Source: Rhizoctonia solani
Lineage: Eukaryota > Basidiomycota > Agaricomycetes > Cantharellales > Ceratobasidiaceae
Assembly: GCF_016906535.1 (NCBI RefSeq)
Contig: NC_057379.1
Location: 1,364,001 to 1,428,000, forward strand
Direction: 5' to 3'
DNA length: 64,000 nucleotides
The notes beneath the pieces are model-generated. The model saw only the letters and a list, made by a program, of their open reading frames with translations. It was not told the DNA's origin and ran no database searches. Shown here piece after piece: positions 1-11,703 of this stretch (position 1 is its first letter; the number at the start of each line of letters is the position of its first letter). Both the position numbers and the translations under genes were made by a program.

Positions 1-3000
1 AACGTCTGCAAACCAAAGGACGGAACAATACCATTACCACCATTTAGAGCCATAAACCACCAAATACCCCTGTTGGACGAATCCAAGGTGTATAAGTTCC
101 GACCGTCTAGGTGCCCTGAAGCGCTGAAAGGTCAGTTTGAGGCTAAGGCACACAACTACCTGAAATCGGGACGGTGGAAACACAGCACCAGATCAAACGC
201 TATACCAATGCTATTCATACCTAAGAAGAAGGATGGAAAGGTTGAGCTACGCACCGTACTAGACAAGCGGGAACAGAACGCAAACACAGTGAAGCTGGCG
301 TTGCCGTTACCAATACCAGAGGATATACTAAGCAAAGTCAGTAAGCACAAGTACCGGACGTTGTTGGACGGGAAAGATGCGTACGAACAGATCCGCGTAG
401 TAGAAGACGACGTACCAAAGACGTTGTTTCATACACCGATGGGCACGATGGTCAGCCAGGTGATGCAACAAGGGGACTGCAACGCAGGGGCCACATACCA
501 AGCACTAATGAACCACATATTTGCCCCCTACATAGGCGTATTTATGTTTGTGTACCTGGACGACGTTGTGATATTTTCAGACACGCTAGAGGAACATGTA
601 GAACACATACGTACCGTACTGAGAGTGCTGAAAAGGGAGCGGCTATTCCTGAGCCCAAATAAGATGCAGTTCCTAGCTGAGGAACTGCATATACTTGGGC
701 ACATAGTGGACGACCAAGGCATTAGGATGGATCCTAATAAAGTTGACTCAGTATCGAAATGGAAGACACCCAAAAGCAAGGACCAACTGGCAAGCTTCCT
801 GGGAGCCGTGGGATACCTCGCCCCAAATTGCCCAGGGATACGGATCCCAATGGCGCCGCTGGCCAAACGAGCGAGTGGCGACACCCCGTTCCGCTGGGGC
901 GGGCTGGAGGAGCGGGCCTTCCGCAAGGTGATACAATTAGTAGAAGACTACAGAGATAAACATTGCGTAGCATTGAAGTACGGGCCGAACAAGGACCCAA
1001 TCTATCTGATAACGGATGCTAGCCTCACGGGAGCAAGTGGACTAGTGAGTCAAGGAAGAGAGTGGCAGACGGCGCTGGTAGCGGCGTTCTGGTCAGCCAA
1101 ATTTACCTTGGCGCAGCAAAACTACACAGTGACTGAGCGCAAGGCATTAGCAATAGTGGCATCGCTGGACAAATTTCAGCCGTTACTGCATGGCGTGAAA
1201 TTCGAGATACTCACCAATCACAAGGCACTTGAGTACCTGATGACACAGAAAACGCTCAACGCGAGGCAGACAAGATGGTTAGAGACAATTAATCAATTTG
1301 ACTGCACAATTAGATACATCGAAGGGTCCCAGAACGTGCTGGCGGACGCACTTTCTAGGATGTACAGCGAGGACAAAAAGGGAACGGTACAGGCGGCAAG
1401 TGAATACATGGCGGACATAGATGGAAGCGACACGACGGGGGACGCGCATACACCCACTGTACAGTTGACGCGACCCGTGATCACAGGTATGGCAGCAAAA
1501 GTAGCGGCCAAGAGCCGAGTAACATTGGAAGGGGTGAGGCGAAACCCAGCTCGTAAACGTGTGGCGCCGGAACGATACAACCCAGAGATCCCGGGAAGGG
1601 GCAATTCCGGAAGAATTGGGACAAGAGCCCCGAAGAGAAGAGGCACCGCTGATAAAGCAAATTGGGACCCTGACAGAAGGGAAGAATTTGATGAGATCAT
1701 GAATGGGTCAACAGAAGCCGGGAGTGAAACACGTGAGACTGAATCAATGAGCTCACCAGCAAGCGTCAAGCTGGAGGGCGGGAATACTACAGGAAACAAA
1801 GTAGACCCAATGGACAGATCAGACCACAGGCACATAACACAGCTAGTGAGCGAAATAGACATAGTGAGCGCAATAGCAGAAGGATACAAGAAGGACAAAG
1901 ACTACGAGAAAATAATTGAGGAACCATTGCAATTTCCTCAGTTTGAACTCCGCAAGGAACTAGTATACTTTAGCAAGCACAGTCGATTGTATCTATGTGT
2001 GCCAAATACAACAAGCGGGGATTGGCATATCCGCACTCTGTTAATCTTGCACGCTCACTCAATGGTATTGCATCTGGGATACAAAAAGACGTATGCATAC
2101 ATGCGCAAAAGTCTATACTGGAAAGGAATGGCAAATGACACAAAGCATTTCTGCAACGCATGTGTATCATGCGCGTCGTCCAAGACATCAACACAGAAGC
2201 CATACGGGCTGTTGAAGCCATTGCCAATACCAAAGTACCTGTGGGCACAGGTTGGGGTAGACTTCTTTGGACCGTTACCCAAATTGACCACATTGCTAGG
2301 AACGTTTGACATGATATGTGCCGTGATAGATCACCTAACGTGTATGACGCATTTGATACCTACCAGGTCGGACTACACTGCCCGCAACATGGCAGAAGTG
2401 TTCCACGCAAACGTATTCAGGCTACACGGAATACCAGAAATTATAATTAGTGATTGAGACAAGCTATTTACATCAATATTCTGGCAGACGTTCTATAGCC
2501 TGACTGGTACTGAGATCAGATTATCGTCCGCATTCCACCCACAAACGGACGGGATGACGGAACAATTAATACGAAGCATGTCAGGAATAATACGTGTGTG
2601 CGTAAACCCGGCCCTGAGGGACTGGGCACTCAAGCTACCCAGCATAGAGTTTGCAATCAACTCAGCGAGGTCAGAAACCACGGGATTCAGTCCGTTTTTG
2701 CTGAACTATGGACGCGTACCTAGACCAATGTTAGTGAGAACCGGGACAGACATGCACGGCGTGCGCAAAGCAGCGCGTAATATCAAATACGCACTAATGA
2801 TAGCGCACGACGCAATCATAGGAGCGCGTGTGAGCCAGATGGTTGAGTCAAATCGACACCAAAGGCCATCACCCTTCAAGCAGGGCGATTGGGTCTACGT
2901 GAGCACAAAGAATATGCGCATACCAATGGGAAAGCCCCACAAGCTATTGGCACAATGGATTGGGCCGGTAGTAATTGATGGAGTGGTAAAAGAAGGAGCC

Positions 3001-4854
3001 ACCTACCATGTGGAGCTCCTGGAGGACCTCAGGCGGCGCGGGATCAAGGCAATATTCCATGCGTCGCTACTCAAGCCGCATATACCCTACGAGGACCGCA
3101 GGTTCCCAGGGAGGAACTACAAGCAAATCGCATCGTTGGAAGCCAATGACAACGAATGGGCAGTAGAGAAAATAGTAGGGCATCATGGCAAGGGCAGTAA
3201 TGCGGTGTTTGAGATAGTGTGGCAAACTGGGGACCGCACTTGGGAAACGTACCGTGTGGTCAGGCACTTAGAAGCACTCAAGCAATACTTTGAAGCCATA
3301 GGGGTCAAACAAGCTAGGGACCTACCTTGGGCGGAAGGAGGAGACACACCCTATGATGAGCTTAGTGATAGCGGGTCTGAAACCCTGGAGGGCGCGAGCA
3401 TGCGCGTACTTAAGGAGGGAGACCCAGAGTACAAGCACCTCACCACACCACTGTCGAATACCAAGCTCACTGAATTACTATCACTATACAAAAGATGCCC
3501 CACGGCCAACGCTGGCGACGTAGTCGGGACCACGACCAACAACGAGACAAACCACCAGCGTATCAACAGGACCAGTACGACCGAGTCAATCCTGGGTTAC
3601 TGCGGCTGCTCAACACCGTTGCGCAGACCAGCCTCGAAACCGTCCAAGCCCGTAACCCCCAAGTACAGCAAAGAGGCCGACGAGGGGGCATGGGGCCACG
3701 CCCAAGATATCAGCACCATTACCCGCACGTCGGTAGAGGGCAGCTGGACCTGTACGAAGGTATTATTGGCGTCAGTATTCCCAAAACGGCCGACTCTAGC
3801 ATGGGTGAACGTCAGACTCACAACCTACGCACAGGAAGGCGCTTTAGACAAAGAAGAACTCAACCTAGTGCTAGGCCGAGGAGTAGATCGTCCACACGTA
3901 GCGCTTCGACCGAGCGAGGCCGTAGCCGGTCAACTACCAGGGGAAGGAGCCTCTCCCCCGAGCGGAACGGAAGTGAACGACGAGGAAGAAAGCGAGTACG
4001 TACCAAGTATTCGCCCGATACTAGGACCGCTGTTAGTACCCGAGCCTCTACCCCTTCGAATTCCCGGAGCGCTAGCCGATCCAGCTCCGACGACGCTACC
4101 GGATCCGACCGAGAGAGTACCGCTGAACCCACCACTCCGAACGGCACCGGACCCGAACCAGAGGGGCGCGATCGGGCTCCAAATCAACGATCTGTCGTCG
4201 AAGGTAACCCGGGCTATCAGAACCGTCGAGAACTTGATATCAGTGACCGAGACCCTCAACGAGCGCGTCAAGAGGACTCACCAGCGCGTCGTGGACAGGG
4301 AGTGGGACATCATGGAAGATATGTCAAGGATCGTACTACGGGCTCTAAGGATAGGGGACGAACCAAGGATCGGCGACGCGAGCTACCCTCAGGAACTACT
4401 AAGGCGAGCCTACCCGGCGCCCCCGTACATGCCGGAGACCACGGAACGAGCGATCGACGACCTCATACTGGGGATCGAGGAACACTGGTCGACAATCAGG
4501 GGGAACAAGGCGACTTTGAGACACTACGTGCTGTCGCGGCTCCCGAATCCAGCGTCGGAGAAGACGAGGCCGATTCCAACGACGGAAGTGACGGCGGGCC
4601 CGAGCCATCTGCAACAGAGCGAGACGATCCAGACGTTAGGGACGCAACCGACCACGTCGCCAAGTGGACGACCCTCGGACCCGACGTCGAGATGCGCGAC
4701 GCCGGGAACGGACTCAAGACCCTCGAGCCGGAACAGCCTTGCGTCTCACCACGCAAGCTCGAGCTCAAGCGATCGTCGGTACGTAGAAGGTCTGATCGAG
4801 TCGAAAGGAAAGGGGAAGGGAAGGGCACCGGAGGAGACGGAGAAAAGTGACTGA
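1..4854 (+). pseudogene. Ty3/Gypsy chromovirus pol (element A), 5'-truncated by window edge, one in-frame TGA
   Basis: The frame is open from base 1, so the true start lies outside the window. It encodes a reverse transcriptase with the active-site motif YLDDVVIFSD near base 555, RNase H starting at ITDAS near 1010, an HHCC zinc finger near 2055-2175 (H..H then CNACVSC), the integrase core (VDFFGP near 2260, IIISD near 2445, TEQ near 2560) and a chromodomain near 3160-3300. A TGA at 2455-2457 follows the second integrase Asp. The same frame continues to 4854 without a shift, so this is a single CGA to TGA type nonsense change. The RNase H segment reads TNHKAL where TDHKAL is usual. About 500 codons continue past the chromodomain, far more than in typical Ty3 pol, ending in a coiled-coil-like segment and a Ser/Thr/Pro-rich tail. 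Confidence 0.9.
3495..4850 (+). CDS. Overlapping Ser/Arg-rich ORF of element A, alternative frame to the pol tail
   Basis: This ATG-initiated 451-codon ORF lies wholly inside the 3' tail of the pol frame, in a different frame, and stops four bases before it. Its product is rich in Arg, Ser, Asp and Gly. It has an SR-type stretch near residues 120-160 (RSRSSTRSASTERGRSRSTT) and a strongly charged C-terminus, which suggests nucleic-acid binding. I recognise no named domain. It could be a nucleocapsid-like accessory protein, or the main product with the pol-frame reading being the passenger. Whether it is translated is inference; what the sequence shows is two long open frames over the same 1.36 kb. 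Confidence 0.5.
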   Translation: MPHGQRWRRSRDHDQQRDKPPAYQQDQYDRVNPGLLRLLNTVAQTSLETVQARNPQVQQRGRRGGMGPRPRYQHHYPHVGRGQLDLYEGIIGVSIPKTADSSMGERQTHNLRTGRRFRQRRTQPSARPRSRSSTRSASTERGRSRSTTRGRSLSPERNGSERRGRKRVRTKYSPDTRTAVSTRASTPSNSRSASRSSSDDATGSDRESTAEPTTPNGTGPEPEGRDRAPNQRSVVEGNPGYQNRRELDISDRDPQRARQEDSPARRGQGVGHHGRYVKDRTTGSKDRGRTKDRRRELPSGTTKASLPGAPVHAGDHGTSDRRPHTGDRGTLVDNQGEQGDFETLRAVAAPESSVGEDEADSNDGSDGGPEPSATERDDPDVRDATDHVAKWTTLGPDVEMRDAGNGLKTLEPEQPCVSPRKLELKRSSVRRRSDRVERKGEGKGTGGDGEK

Positions 4855-4871
4855 GACGGCCGCGACCGTCT

Positions 4872-4881
4872 GGAGGGCGAG
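4872..4881 (+). other. Candidate polypurine tract of element A
   Basis: A purine-rich run directly precedes TGTAAGGG, the proposed LTR start. A longer purine stretch lies just upstream at 4801-4847, inside the end of the ORFs. A tract in this position normally primes plus-strand synthesis in LTR elements. Confidence 0.4.
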
Positions 4882-5160
4882 TGTAAGGGTTACGCTATCA
4901 CTGTAGGTCTAGCTCTGGTGTATGCGTTACCCTTACGATACACCGTTACTTCTCCTTATGTTACACTTGTACCCGGTGCTCTGTTCAGGCTGATTACTAA
5001 CTATATACGTTCATTTGGTTTCTTCTGTTTACGCATGTATCGACCCGGGCACCTTATAAGGTCCCGGGTCCTCTACCCACTCTCCTCCTGCCTTTACTCT
5101 TAATATCAATATCGAGTGTGTGTTACGACTTGTCATTTAGGCGACGCCGTCGCCGACCGA
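4882..5160 (+). repeat. Putative 3' LTR of element A (right end uncertain)
   Basis: Non-coding sequence follows the polypurine tract and begins TGTAAGGGTTACGC. It contains a near-perfect 13-nt inverted repeat (4883-4895 with 4924-4936). It also holds a 29-nt near-palindrome at 5042-5070 whose centre is TATA, a plausible promoter. The partner LTR is outside the window, so the right boundary near 5150-5185 cannot be set from a duplicated target site. Confidence 0.5.
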
Positions 5161-5186
5161 GTCACATATATACATCCGATAAGTAG

Positions 5187-7326
5187 AGACCTCACATTGT
5201 CATTCGATCACAGGCATCGAGTGAGGTCGATTATCCCGACTCTCCTCGATGGGAATCTCCTTTCACAGATTTACCGGAGCAGATAGAATCAGATGTTTCA
5301 CTCAGGGCTACAGCTGTTCGTGCGGCATCGACTGGCATTTCCAGCATACCCGGCGGTATACTTACTCTAATCGATTATCTGAATGACACGGAGTCATTCA
5401 CTCGCCTTAGACATATACTTTCATATAGGTTGAAATACAATTTCTCAAAAGCGGGTACAGGATACCTTCAAAAGGCATTCGAATGGACTTCCTCTAGAGG
5501 AGCTGTGCCCGAGCCCGAGCTCCAGCCGCTTGAATACGTCAACAAATGGGCGCAGTACGACTATGATATGATCGAATACAATACAGAGGAATCGCCAAAC
5601 GAATGGGATGAAGACGTTTGGTGGATACTGCTATACCAAGGGCTGTGCTACCGTGCTTCTGTTACCCTGGAACGTCTTCCAAACTCACACTTTCACCAAG
5701 ACGAACACGAATCTGACCCACCCTCTCGGAGTGAAGCTGCTACCAGTGCGGCTTTTGAGGACCCACATCTGTACACTTCGCGTGTAGAGTTTCCAGGAAG
5801 AGTACTGGGGGACGTTGCCCATCCAGCATTTGATGTTTCTTACTTCCCTCGTATCTCAGAAAGCCAACTTCTCAGCGCACTCAAGATATGGTCCGATTCA
5901 GTGTGGCTTCCTGACCTTAAAGCAGAGCGTTGGGACTTTGACTGTGGCACTCCCATCCCGTTGCGCACCTTGAATGTTTCCGGATGCCAGTTTGTGACCC
6001 GTAACACTATCCGCCGAGCGCTCCAAATTGCACCTAGCATTACACGCATAATTATGATTGGGTGCAGGAGTTTCCGTGATGTCGACCTATCGCTTCTCAG
6101 CCTTGACGGGACGCTAAACAACATCGATTGCATTCTCACGCGCGACACGGTCAGAGATCCGTTCTATAATCCCAGGCACAAGATACAGTGGAGAGATGAT
6201 GCATATGATTCTGCTCGCAAACTTCTCCCGCAAGCTCCGAATGAAAAGATCCAGGCTAAGCTGGATTCTGTACCAGGGGTATTCTTCAATTCAACCAAGG
6301 AGTTCAAGTTCAAATATTCTGATAAAATATACAGCACTTACCACAGTCGCGGCCTTTCCTCGCGTTCTCTTAGTCATAGCTTCGCCCGTCCCCCAGCCTT
6401 GGGGTTTGATCCATCGACAGGACAAGTGGTATGCGGACCCCCACGTTTCTCGATCATTCTTGCAACGCATACTGTCCACGACGTGCCCATCACTGGCGCC
6501 ACATTCCCGCGCGTCCCGATCGATACCGGAATTGAAGGTATCGGGACTAACGGATGTGGACTGACTTCGGTGTGGCGCGGGATCATAGACTTACTCGAGC
6601 TCCTGGGTGATCCTTACATCCGGAACAAACAGAAATGGAACTTGATTCGATGGAGCCTTGTTGTCAAGTCTTGCTTCTCGGGCCCTGGTCAAAAGTGGAA
6701 TAAGAAGAGTGGGCTTACCGGAGGCGGCGAGTTTTACGGATTTCCGGCTTATTTCAAAGGAGGGCCCGGGCAGGTACGATTCAACTTGAGAATGAAGTGG
6801 TAAAAGCATCCTAAATATTTTACCAAACTAGGCAAACGAAGAATGGATATTCGCGTACCAGTTCAGGGATGTGACTGCTAGGATGCAAACATATTGGGCA
6901 AACGGCCCTCAGCTTGGCTCCCTTGTCTACCCTCAGTCCTCTACGCAGGACTGCTGGGCCTTTATTCGATACGGAAGAGACGCCAACCCGCTCTCGCATC
7001 GAATCCCTACGGTCGCGTTGTACAACGTACGAGAGTTCCGTCAAGCCATTTGTCCTGACATTCCAATCTTGGAAGACGAGGCTAAATGGATCGCACGGGT
7101 CGAAGACGTTCTCACCAACGGGACCTGGCACCCAAGTTATCCTATCGTCAACTGGGACACCGATCGGGGTTTTGCCAGCAACGGAGATCCGATGTGGGCT
7201 CAGATGCGCGCTGCAGCCGAGCAGATTACCAAACCTAAATACATGAAGGATGTTCCCCAAGAATTGATGTTATTGATAGAGCGGATGATGGTGTCCCAGA
7301 TGAATGGGGGTAGCGACCCATTTTGA
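5187..7326 (+). CDS. Hypothetical protein with LRR/F-box-like segment, 5' end missing
   Basis: The frame is open from 5187 to 6803, with the last upstream stop at 5184-5186, and continues after a 67-nt intron (6800-6866, GTAAAA...TTCAG). That splice completes a Trp codon and leads into the frame ending at 7326. No ATG occurs in frame in the first 240 bases. The true first exon is therefore upstream, probably across or lost at the element A insertion. A stretch near 5970-6090 reads LRTLNVSGCQFVTRNTIRRA then IMIGCRSFRDVDLS, resembling leucine-rich repeats of fungal F-box proteins. The rest is acidic and Trp/Tyr-rich near the start (WAQYDYDMIEYN) and unrecognised. Function is unknown. Confidence 0.6.
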
Positions 7327-9442
7327 TCAGGTTTTCGGTACTGGTGCCACAAAGCGTGTATGGTAATTGAATAAATGATGCAATAATACAACATCTAGAG
7401 ATTGAGCTATTAAATTTAGTCTAAGTATTCTTATCTAATTGTTTTTAACAATCTTCAAGCGCTGCGCATTCATGCGCAGGGACCCTAAATCTCTATCAAA
7501 CCAGTGACATTTAATCAAGAAGTGTTCAAACTTACATGCCAATAAAGCCCCTGCATCAGCGCTCTAGCCTCCATGAGCCACTAATTGAAGTATAAGGAAC
7601 CTGCCGGCGTCTTCCGAAAATCAACACAAGCATAAAAGCAGCGACGATCGTAACCAGTCCTAAGGATCTGGATGGCCAGTTTTCAGCCGGGTAAGGGTCG
7701 TAGGTATATGTGTAATCCAGGTTTGCAATATGTGCTGTGGTGAGTCGTGGGAGGGGGGGTAGTGAAAAAGCCCAGTTACACGTGATGCTTCACAGCAACA
7801 AAAGTCGCACCTACGACACGTGATCATGGGACTGTTCGTCCCCCGCTTCTAAGAGAACAAAGGTCTGTGGCAAAGTACGGAAAATCAAACGCCTAGATAT
7901 GTTTTCATTCTGAACAAGGTGATCGCTCTTTCTAGCTGGCAAGTTCTGTTTAAGAAGAGCCATAGAGAGTTGCATACAAGTGATGTATGCTTGGATTGCC
8001 TAAAAAGACGTCAGCTACTAGTGTGCCTAGTCAGGCACGTTACAAGGGGGTACATTTGTATCTTGTGGTGAAGCACAAGGTCCGTTCTAGGGTATAATTC
8101 ATGCGGGCGGATATCATGGATGGCTCACTACATATCAGAGTGCTTTTCATATAACCCCCATCTCAGGAAAAGGGTAGATTCGGGTTACATGCAAGGTAGC
8201 ATTTCTGATCGATAGCTTCAGGATCCTGTCTCTGGGTATTTCTATATTGACCGCGTTGGATTTTGCGCTAGCATGTATGCGTGGCTTTTGACTCGGCTCG
8301 CAGGACTTCTAATTAACTCAAGTGGCTCCCAAGCAAAGGAAAAAGGATGCCGGATGGACTTTGAATCCAGATGTGGGATCCATGTTATTTTTATCTTGTT
8401 GAAATCTGACCTATAAATTCATACGAGAGATGGCTCGAATGCCGGAACATTCACGTACCCGTCAATATTCAGGATATTCCGCGACCTGGATCATTCGGCC
8501 GAATTATCAGCCACCCATGAAAGGGCTGGCGCCGCAGTACGTACGGATGACTTGACAAGCGTGGGCAGGGGTTCCGTCATTATTGGGAGGTAATAGCATT
8601 GCTTCAAGTATACTGTATCAACGTCATGAAAGTTGAATGAGCAGATCTGAGGAGTGTACTGGGTCCGTCGGTTCCGAGGACATTGTGAGGATGAGTAATT
8701 TTTGCATCTACCGACACCTTGTAATTAAAACAGGATTCTAGCTATATGAAATAATACGGCATTTCTCGAATCGGCAAATTGGTAGGATGTGCATGGCAGC
8801 TGGTGGAGTGGCCGCGACCAGAACTCTGCCGGAGCCGCAGAGACAGTCACCTATCCGTCTTCCATATTATCGATATTTCTATTTTTCTGTCCTTTATCCG
8901 AACATCTTAGTGGCTTCGAATATAACCATTTATATAACACTCGTATTATAGTCATTTTCTCACTCACCACGGCGCTTGGTTGAGAACAGTAGGACCGCCG
9001 ATCCACGAAACTCACTCGCGATCGGGCCGTTCCCCGGTCCGTCCCAGTCCTATCGGTCCATACGCATGCCCTGATTTTTCTCTCGCGTCGCACATCCTCC
9101 CTCGTACATCCCACGTCTCGAACGCGCCTGGGCAAAGTTGCTCACACGACTCGGTCGTCTGGACTTTACCGGACCAATCCCACAGGGTTTTCATGGCCGG
9201 TACTAGAATGAGTCTCTGGCCTCTAGGGACTTTGCACACGTAAGGGGTCATAAACGCCGAATTTGTAATAGTCAACTCTATGCTTTCCCCCACGACCGAT
9301 GGAATTGCGGAAATGACAAAATGCGATTAATACTTTAGCCTCCCTTCCTCGCCCTCTCTCGAACCCTGAGTAGCACAACTATGAATAGAAGAGAGACGTG
9401 GGATGGGGCCTTTGACTCCCTCCGCTTGTCCTCTAGGCCAAC
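7327..9442. other. Intergenic, no gene seen
   Basis: Between the LRR-like gene and the MFS gene I see only short ORFs (under 100 codons) with no recognisable domain. The last few hundred bases presumably hold the MFS promoter. No transposon termini or tRNA were noticed. Confidence 0.5.
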
Positions 9443-11703
9443 ATGGGTGTTCCTGACCATCATGAGCACGAGCGCACGACGTCCGAGGATGCACGTCCGC
9501 CTTCACGATCGGCGAACTTGCGAGAGGAGCAAGATCATCCCAGTGCGCTCCCAGTTGGATTCGCTCGGGGATTAGTTATCACCTTGGCTTGCACACTTGC
9601 CATGGTGAATAATGTGAGTCGTCATCCTAAACAATTGAACTCGGAGTTGACGACGGATGGGTCATGTCTAGATCATGTCGGGAGCCTCGATATCTATTGC
9701 ATTGCCCGAGATAGGCAAGGATTTGGGTATATCCCAAGCCGATCTCCAGTGGCTGGTCTCTGCATATTCTCTAACTTCGGTAAATCCTTGTCCGTTGGAC
9801 TATTTCTATCCATCTCAACCTTTCTCTAGGGATGCTTTCTCTTGTTGTTCGGTCGGCTAGCAGATCTCTTTGGACGGAAAAAGGCATTTTTGCTCGGAAA
9901 CGTTTGGTTCTTGGCATGGGCAATTGGCTGTGGTTTCGCACCCGACGCCATTTCGCTCGATGTCATGCGTGCTCTTCAGGGCATGGGGGCAGCAGCGACA
10001 ATTCCTTCTGCGGTACGCTTACACTATCTCTCGCGACGCACAATCAGCTCACTTCTCCTCGTGGTCAAACAGGTCGGTATCCTTGCACACGAGTTTCCCC
10101 CTTCAGCAGCCCGATCGATCGCTTTTGCCACTTTTAGCGCTGGTGCGCCTCTGGGAGGTGCGATCGGGTTCGTCATTGGCGGACTGATGACCGAATACAC
10201 CAGGTTCGCAATACGAGCGCATCGTCCTATCCGTTTAGCTTGCTTACCCGTGACCACAGTGTCCGATGGAGAGGGGTCTTTTATGTCAGCGCCGGACTTG
10301 CCGCGCTCACTATTCTCGCTGGTGCCTTGGGAATTCATAGAGACACACCCTCGGAGGAGCAGGATCGACGGATCGACTGGGTCGGTGCATTCTTGTCCAC
10401 CGCTGCCTTGGTCCTTTTGACGTTCTCGTTGGCCCAATCTTCCTCGGCACCGGACGGCTGGCGAACGCCTTGTGAGTTGCTCCACAAGGACACGAGGGAA
10501 CGTCTGCTAATGAATAATTTTCTAGACATTCCCGTGATACTCGTAATATCCATCTTGTTATTGGGTTGCTTTGTCTATTGGGAACACTACCTCGAAACAC
10601 GCACTAGCCGACCTCCGCTCATGCGTCTAGGACTATGGACTCGCGCCAACGGGAAATTCGCAGCCATTCAATTGGTTGTCCTCTTCAACTGGTCGTGTTT
10701 TACCACTTGGCAGTTCTTTGTCACAGTGAGTTTAGTTATCCTCTAGTTCCTTTTTTCTTGCTAAGTCGTCTTTAGCTTTAGTGGGTGTTTTATTGCTCTC
10801 CATCTACTCGTTTCTTAACAATATTGCTAGCTACCAAGAGTATTTGGGGCTGTCTCCTGTAAGCCAAGTATGCTGTCCCGGTGACATCCGCATATTGACT
10901 ATTTTCAAATCAAGATCGACACTACTATTAGATTACTCCCCATGTCGGTCAGCGGGTTACTTTGTAATGTAGGTGGCTCAAATTTGACCATTTAACCGAC
11001 TAATATGTATATATCAAAGCTCGTCATCGCTCTCTTTATTGGCCGCATCTCGGGAACAATACTCATCGGTAGGTTCTTCATCATTCCTCCCACAATGGTC
11101 CCTCAAACTCATGCGCCTTTTAATAGCGGTCGGATGCTTCTTCACCGGACTGGCCGCACTACTCTTTGCAGTGATAAAACCATCGCTCACATACTGGGCA
11201 TTCGGCTTCCCAGCCGCAGCCGTAGTCGTATTCGGAGCCGACTTGTAAGTCCCCCCCCCCCCACTACTCTTGTTCCAAGTTGTTGACACTACAAACAGCA
11301 TGTTCGCGACCGGCTCCATCTTCGTTGCCAAAGTCGCACTCCCGCACGAACAAAGTCTGGCCGGGGGGATCTTCAACACGCTCAACCAGCTCGGTACCGC
11401 ATTCGGCCTGGCCATCGCGAGCGTCGTCAATAACAGCGTGTATCGCCAGTCGGTGCGCGCGTCGGGGGACGAGGTCGAGTCGTTGCTTTTAGGGTACCGC
11501 GCTGCTTTTTGGACTTGTTTTGGGTTTGGTATGGCAGGTGCGTGATAGATTTCTGTTTAAGGGGCTGGGGTTCTTGGCTGATGCTTTTTGGGTGTGTGTT
11601 TGTAGCGCTGGTTCTTACTTTGGTTTTCCTCCGTGGGATTGGGATTGTAGGGCACGAGACGAAGAGTGATGATGAGGGGTCTAGAGAAAAGGGGGGAGTG
11701 TAA
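9443..11703 (+). CDS. MFS multidrug/solute transporter, DHA2-like, 13 coding exons, 531 aa
   Basis: This is a membrane exporter of the major facilitator superfamily, probably a 14-helix proton-coupled drug antiporter. Exons: 9443-9613, 9672-9779, 9830-10012, 10073-10203, 10260-10471, 10526-10725, 10776-10780, 10831-10858, 10915-10968, 11020-11068, 11127-11244, 11299-11537, 11606-11703. They sum to 1596 nt, exactly 532 codons with the stop, and every junction is GT-AG. The start is the ATG before MGVPDHHEHERTT, a charged N-terminal tail. Family signs are GRLADLFGRKK (motif A), ALQGMGAAATIPSA, and the expected LYYQEYLGLSP, which is made only by splicing a 5-nt exon. The C-terminus is short, charged and cytosolic. 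The substrate cannot be inferred; no biosynthetic cluster adjoins it. Confidence 0.9.

Noticed and set aside
3860..4828. Several minus-strand ORFs of about 95-113 codons opposite the 3' end of element A
   Set aside because: They are shadows of the two plus-strand open frames in CpG-rich sequence; products have no domain and no ATG context of note.
10741..10830. Apparent stop and frame break in the MFS gene
   Set aside because: Explained by two 50-nt introns around a 5-nt exon; the summed exons are a whole number of codons.
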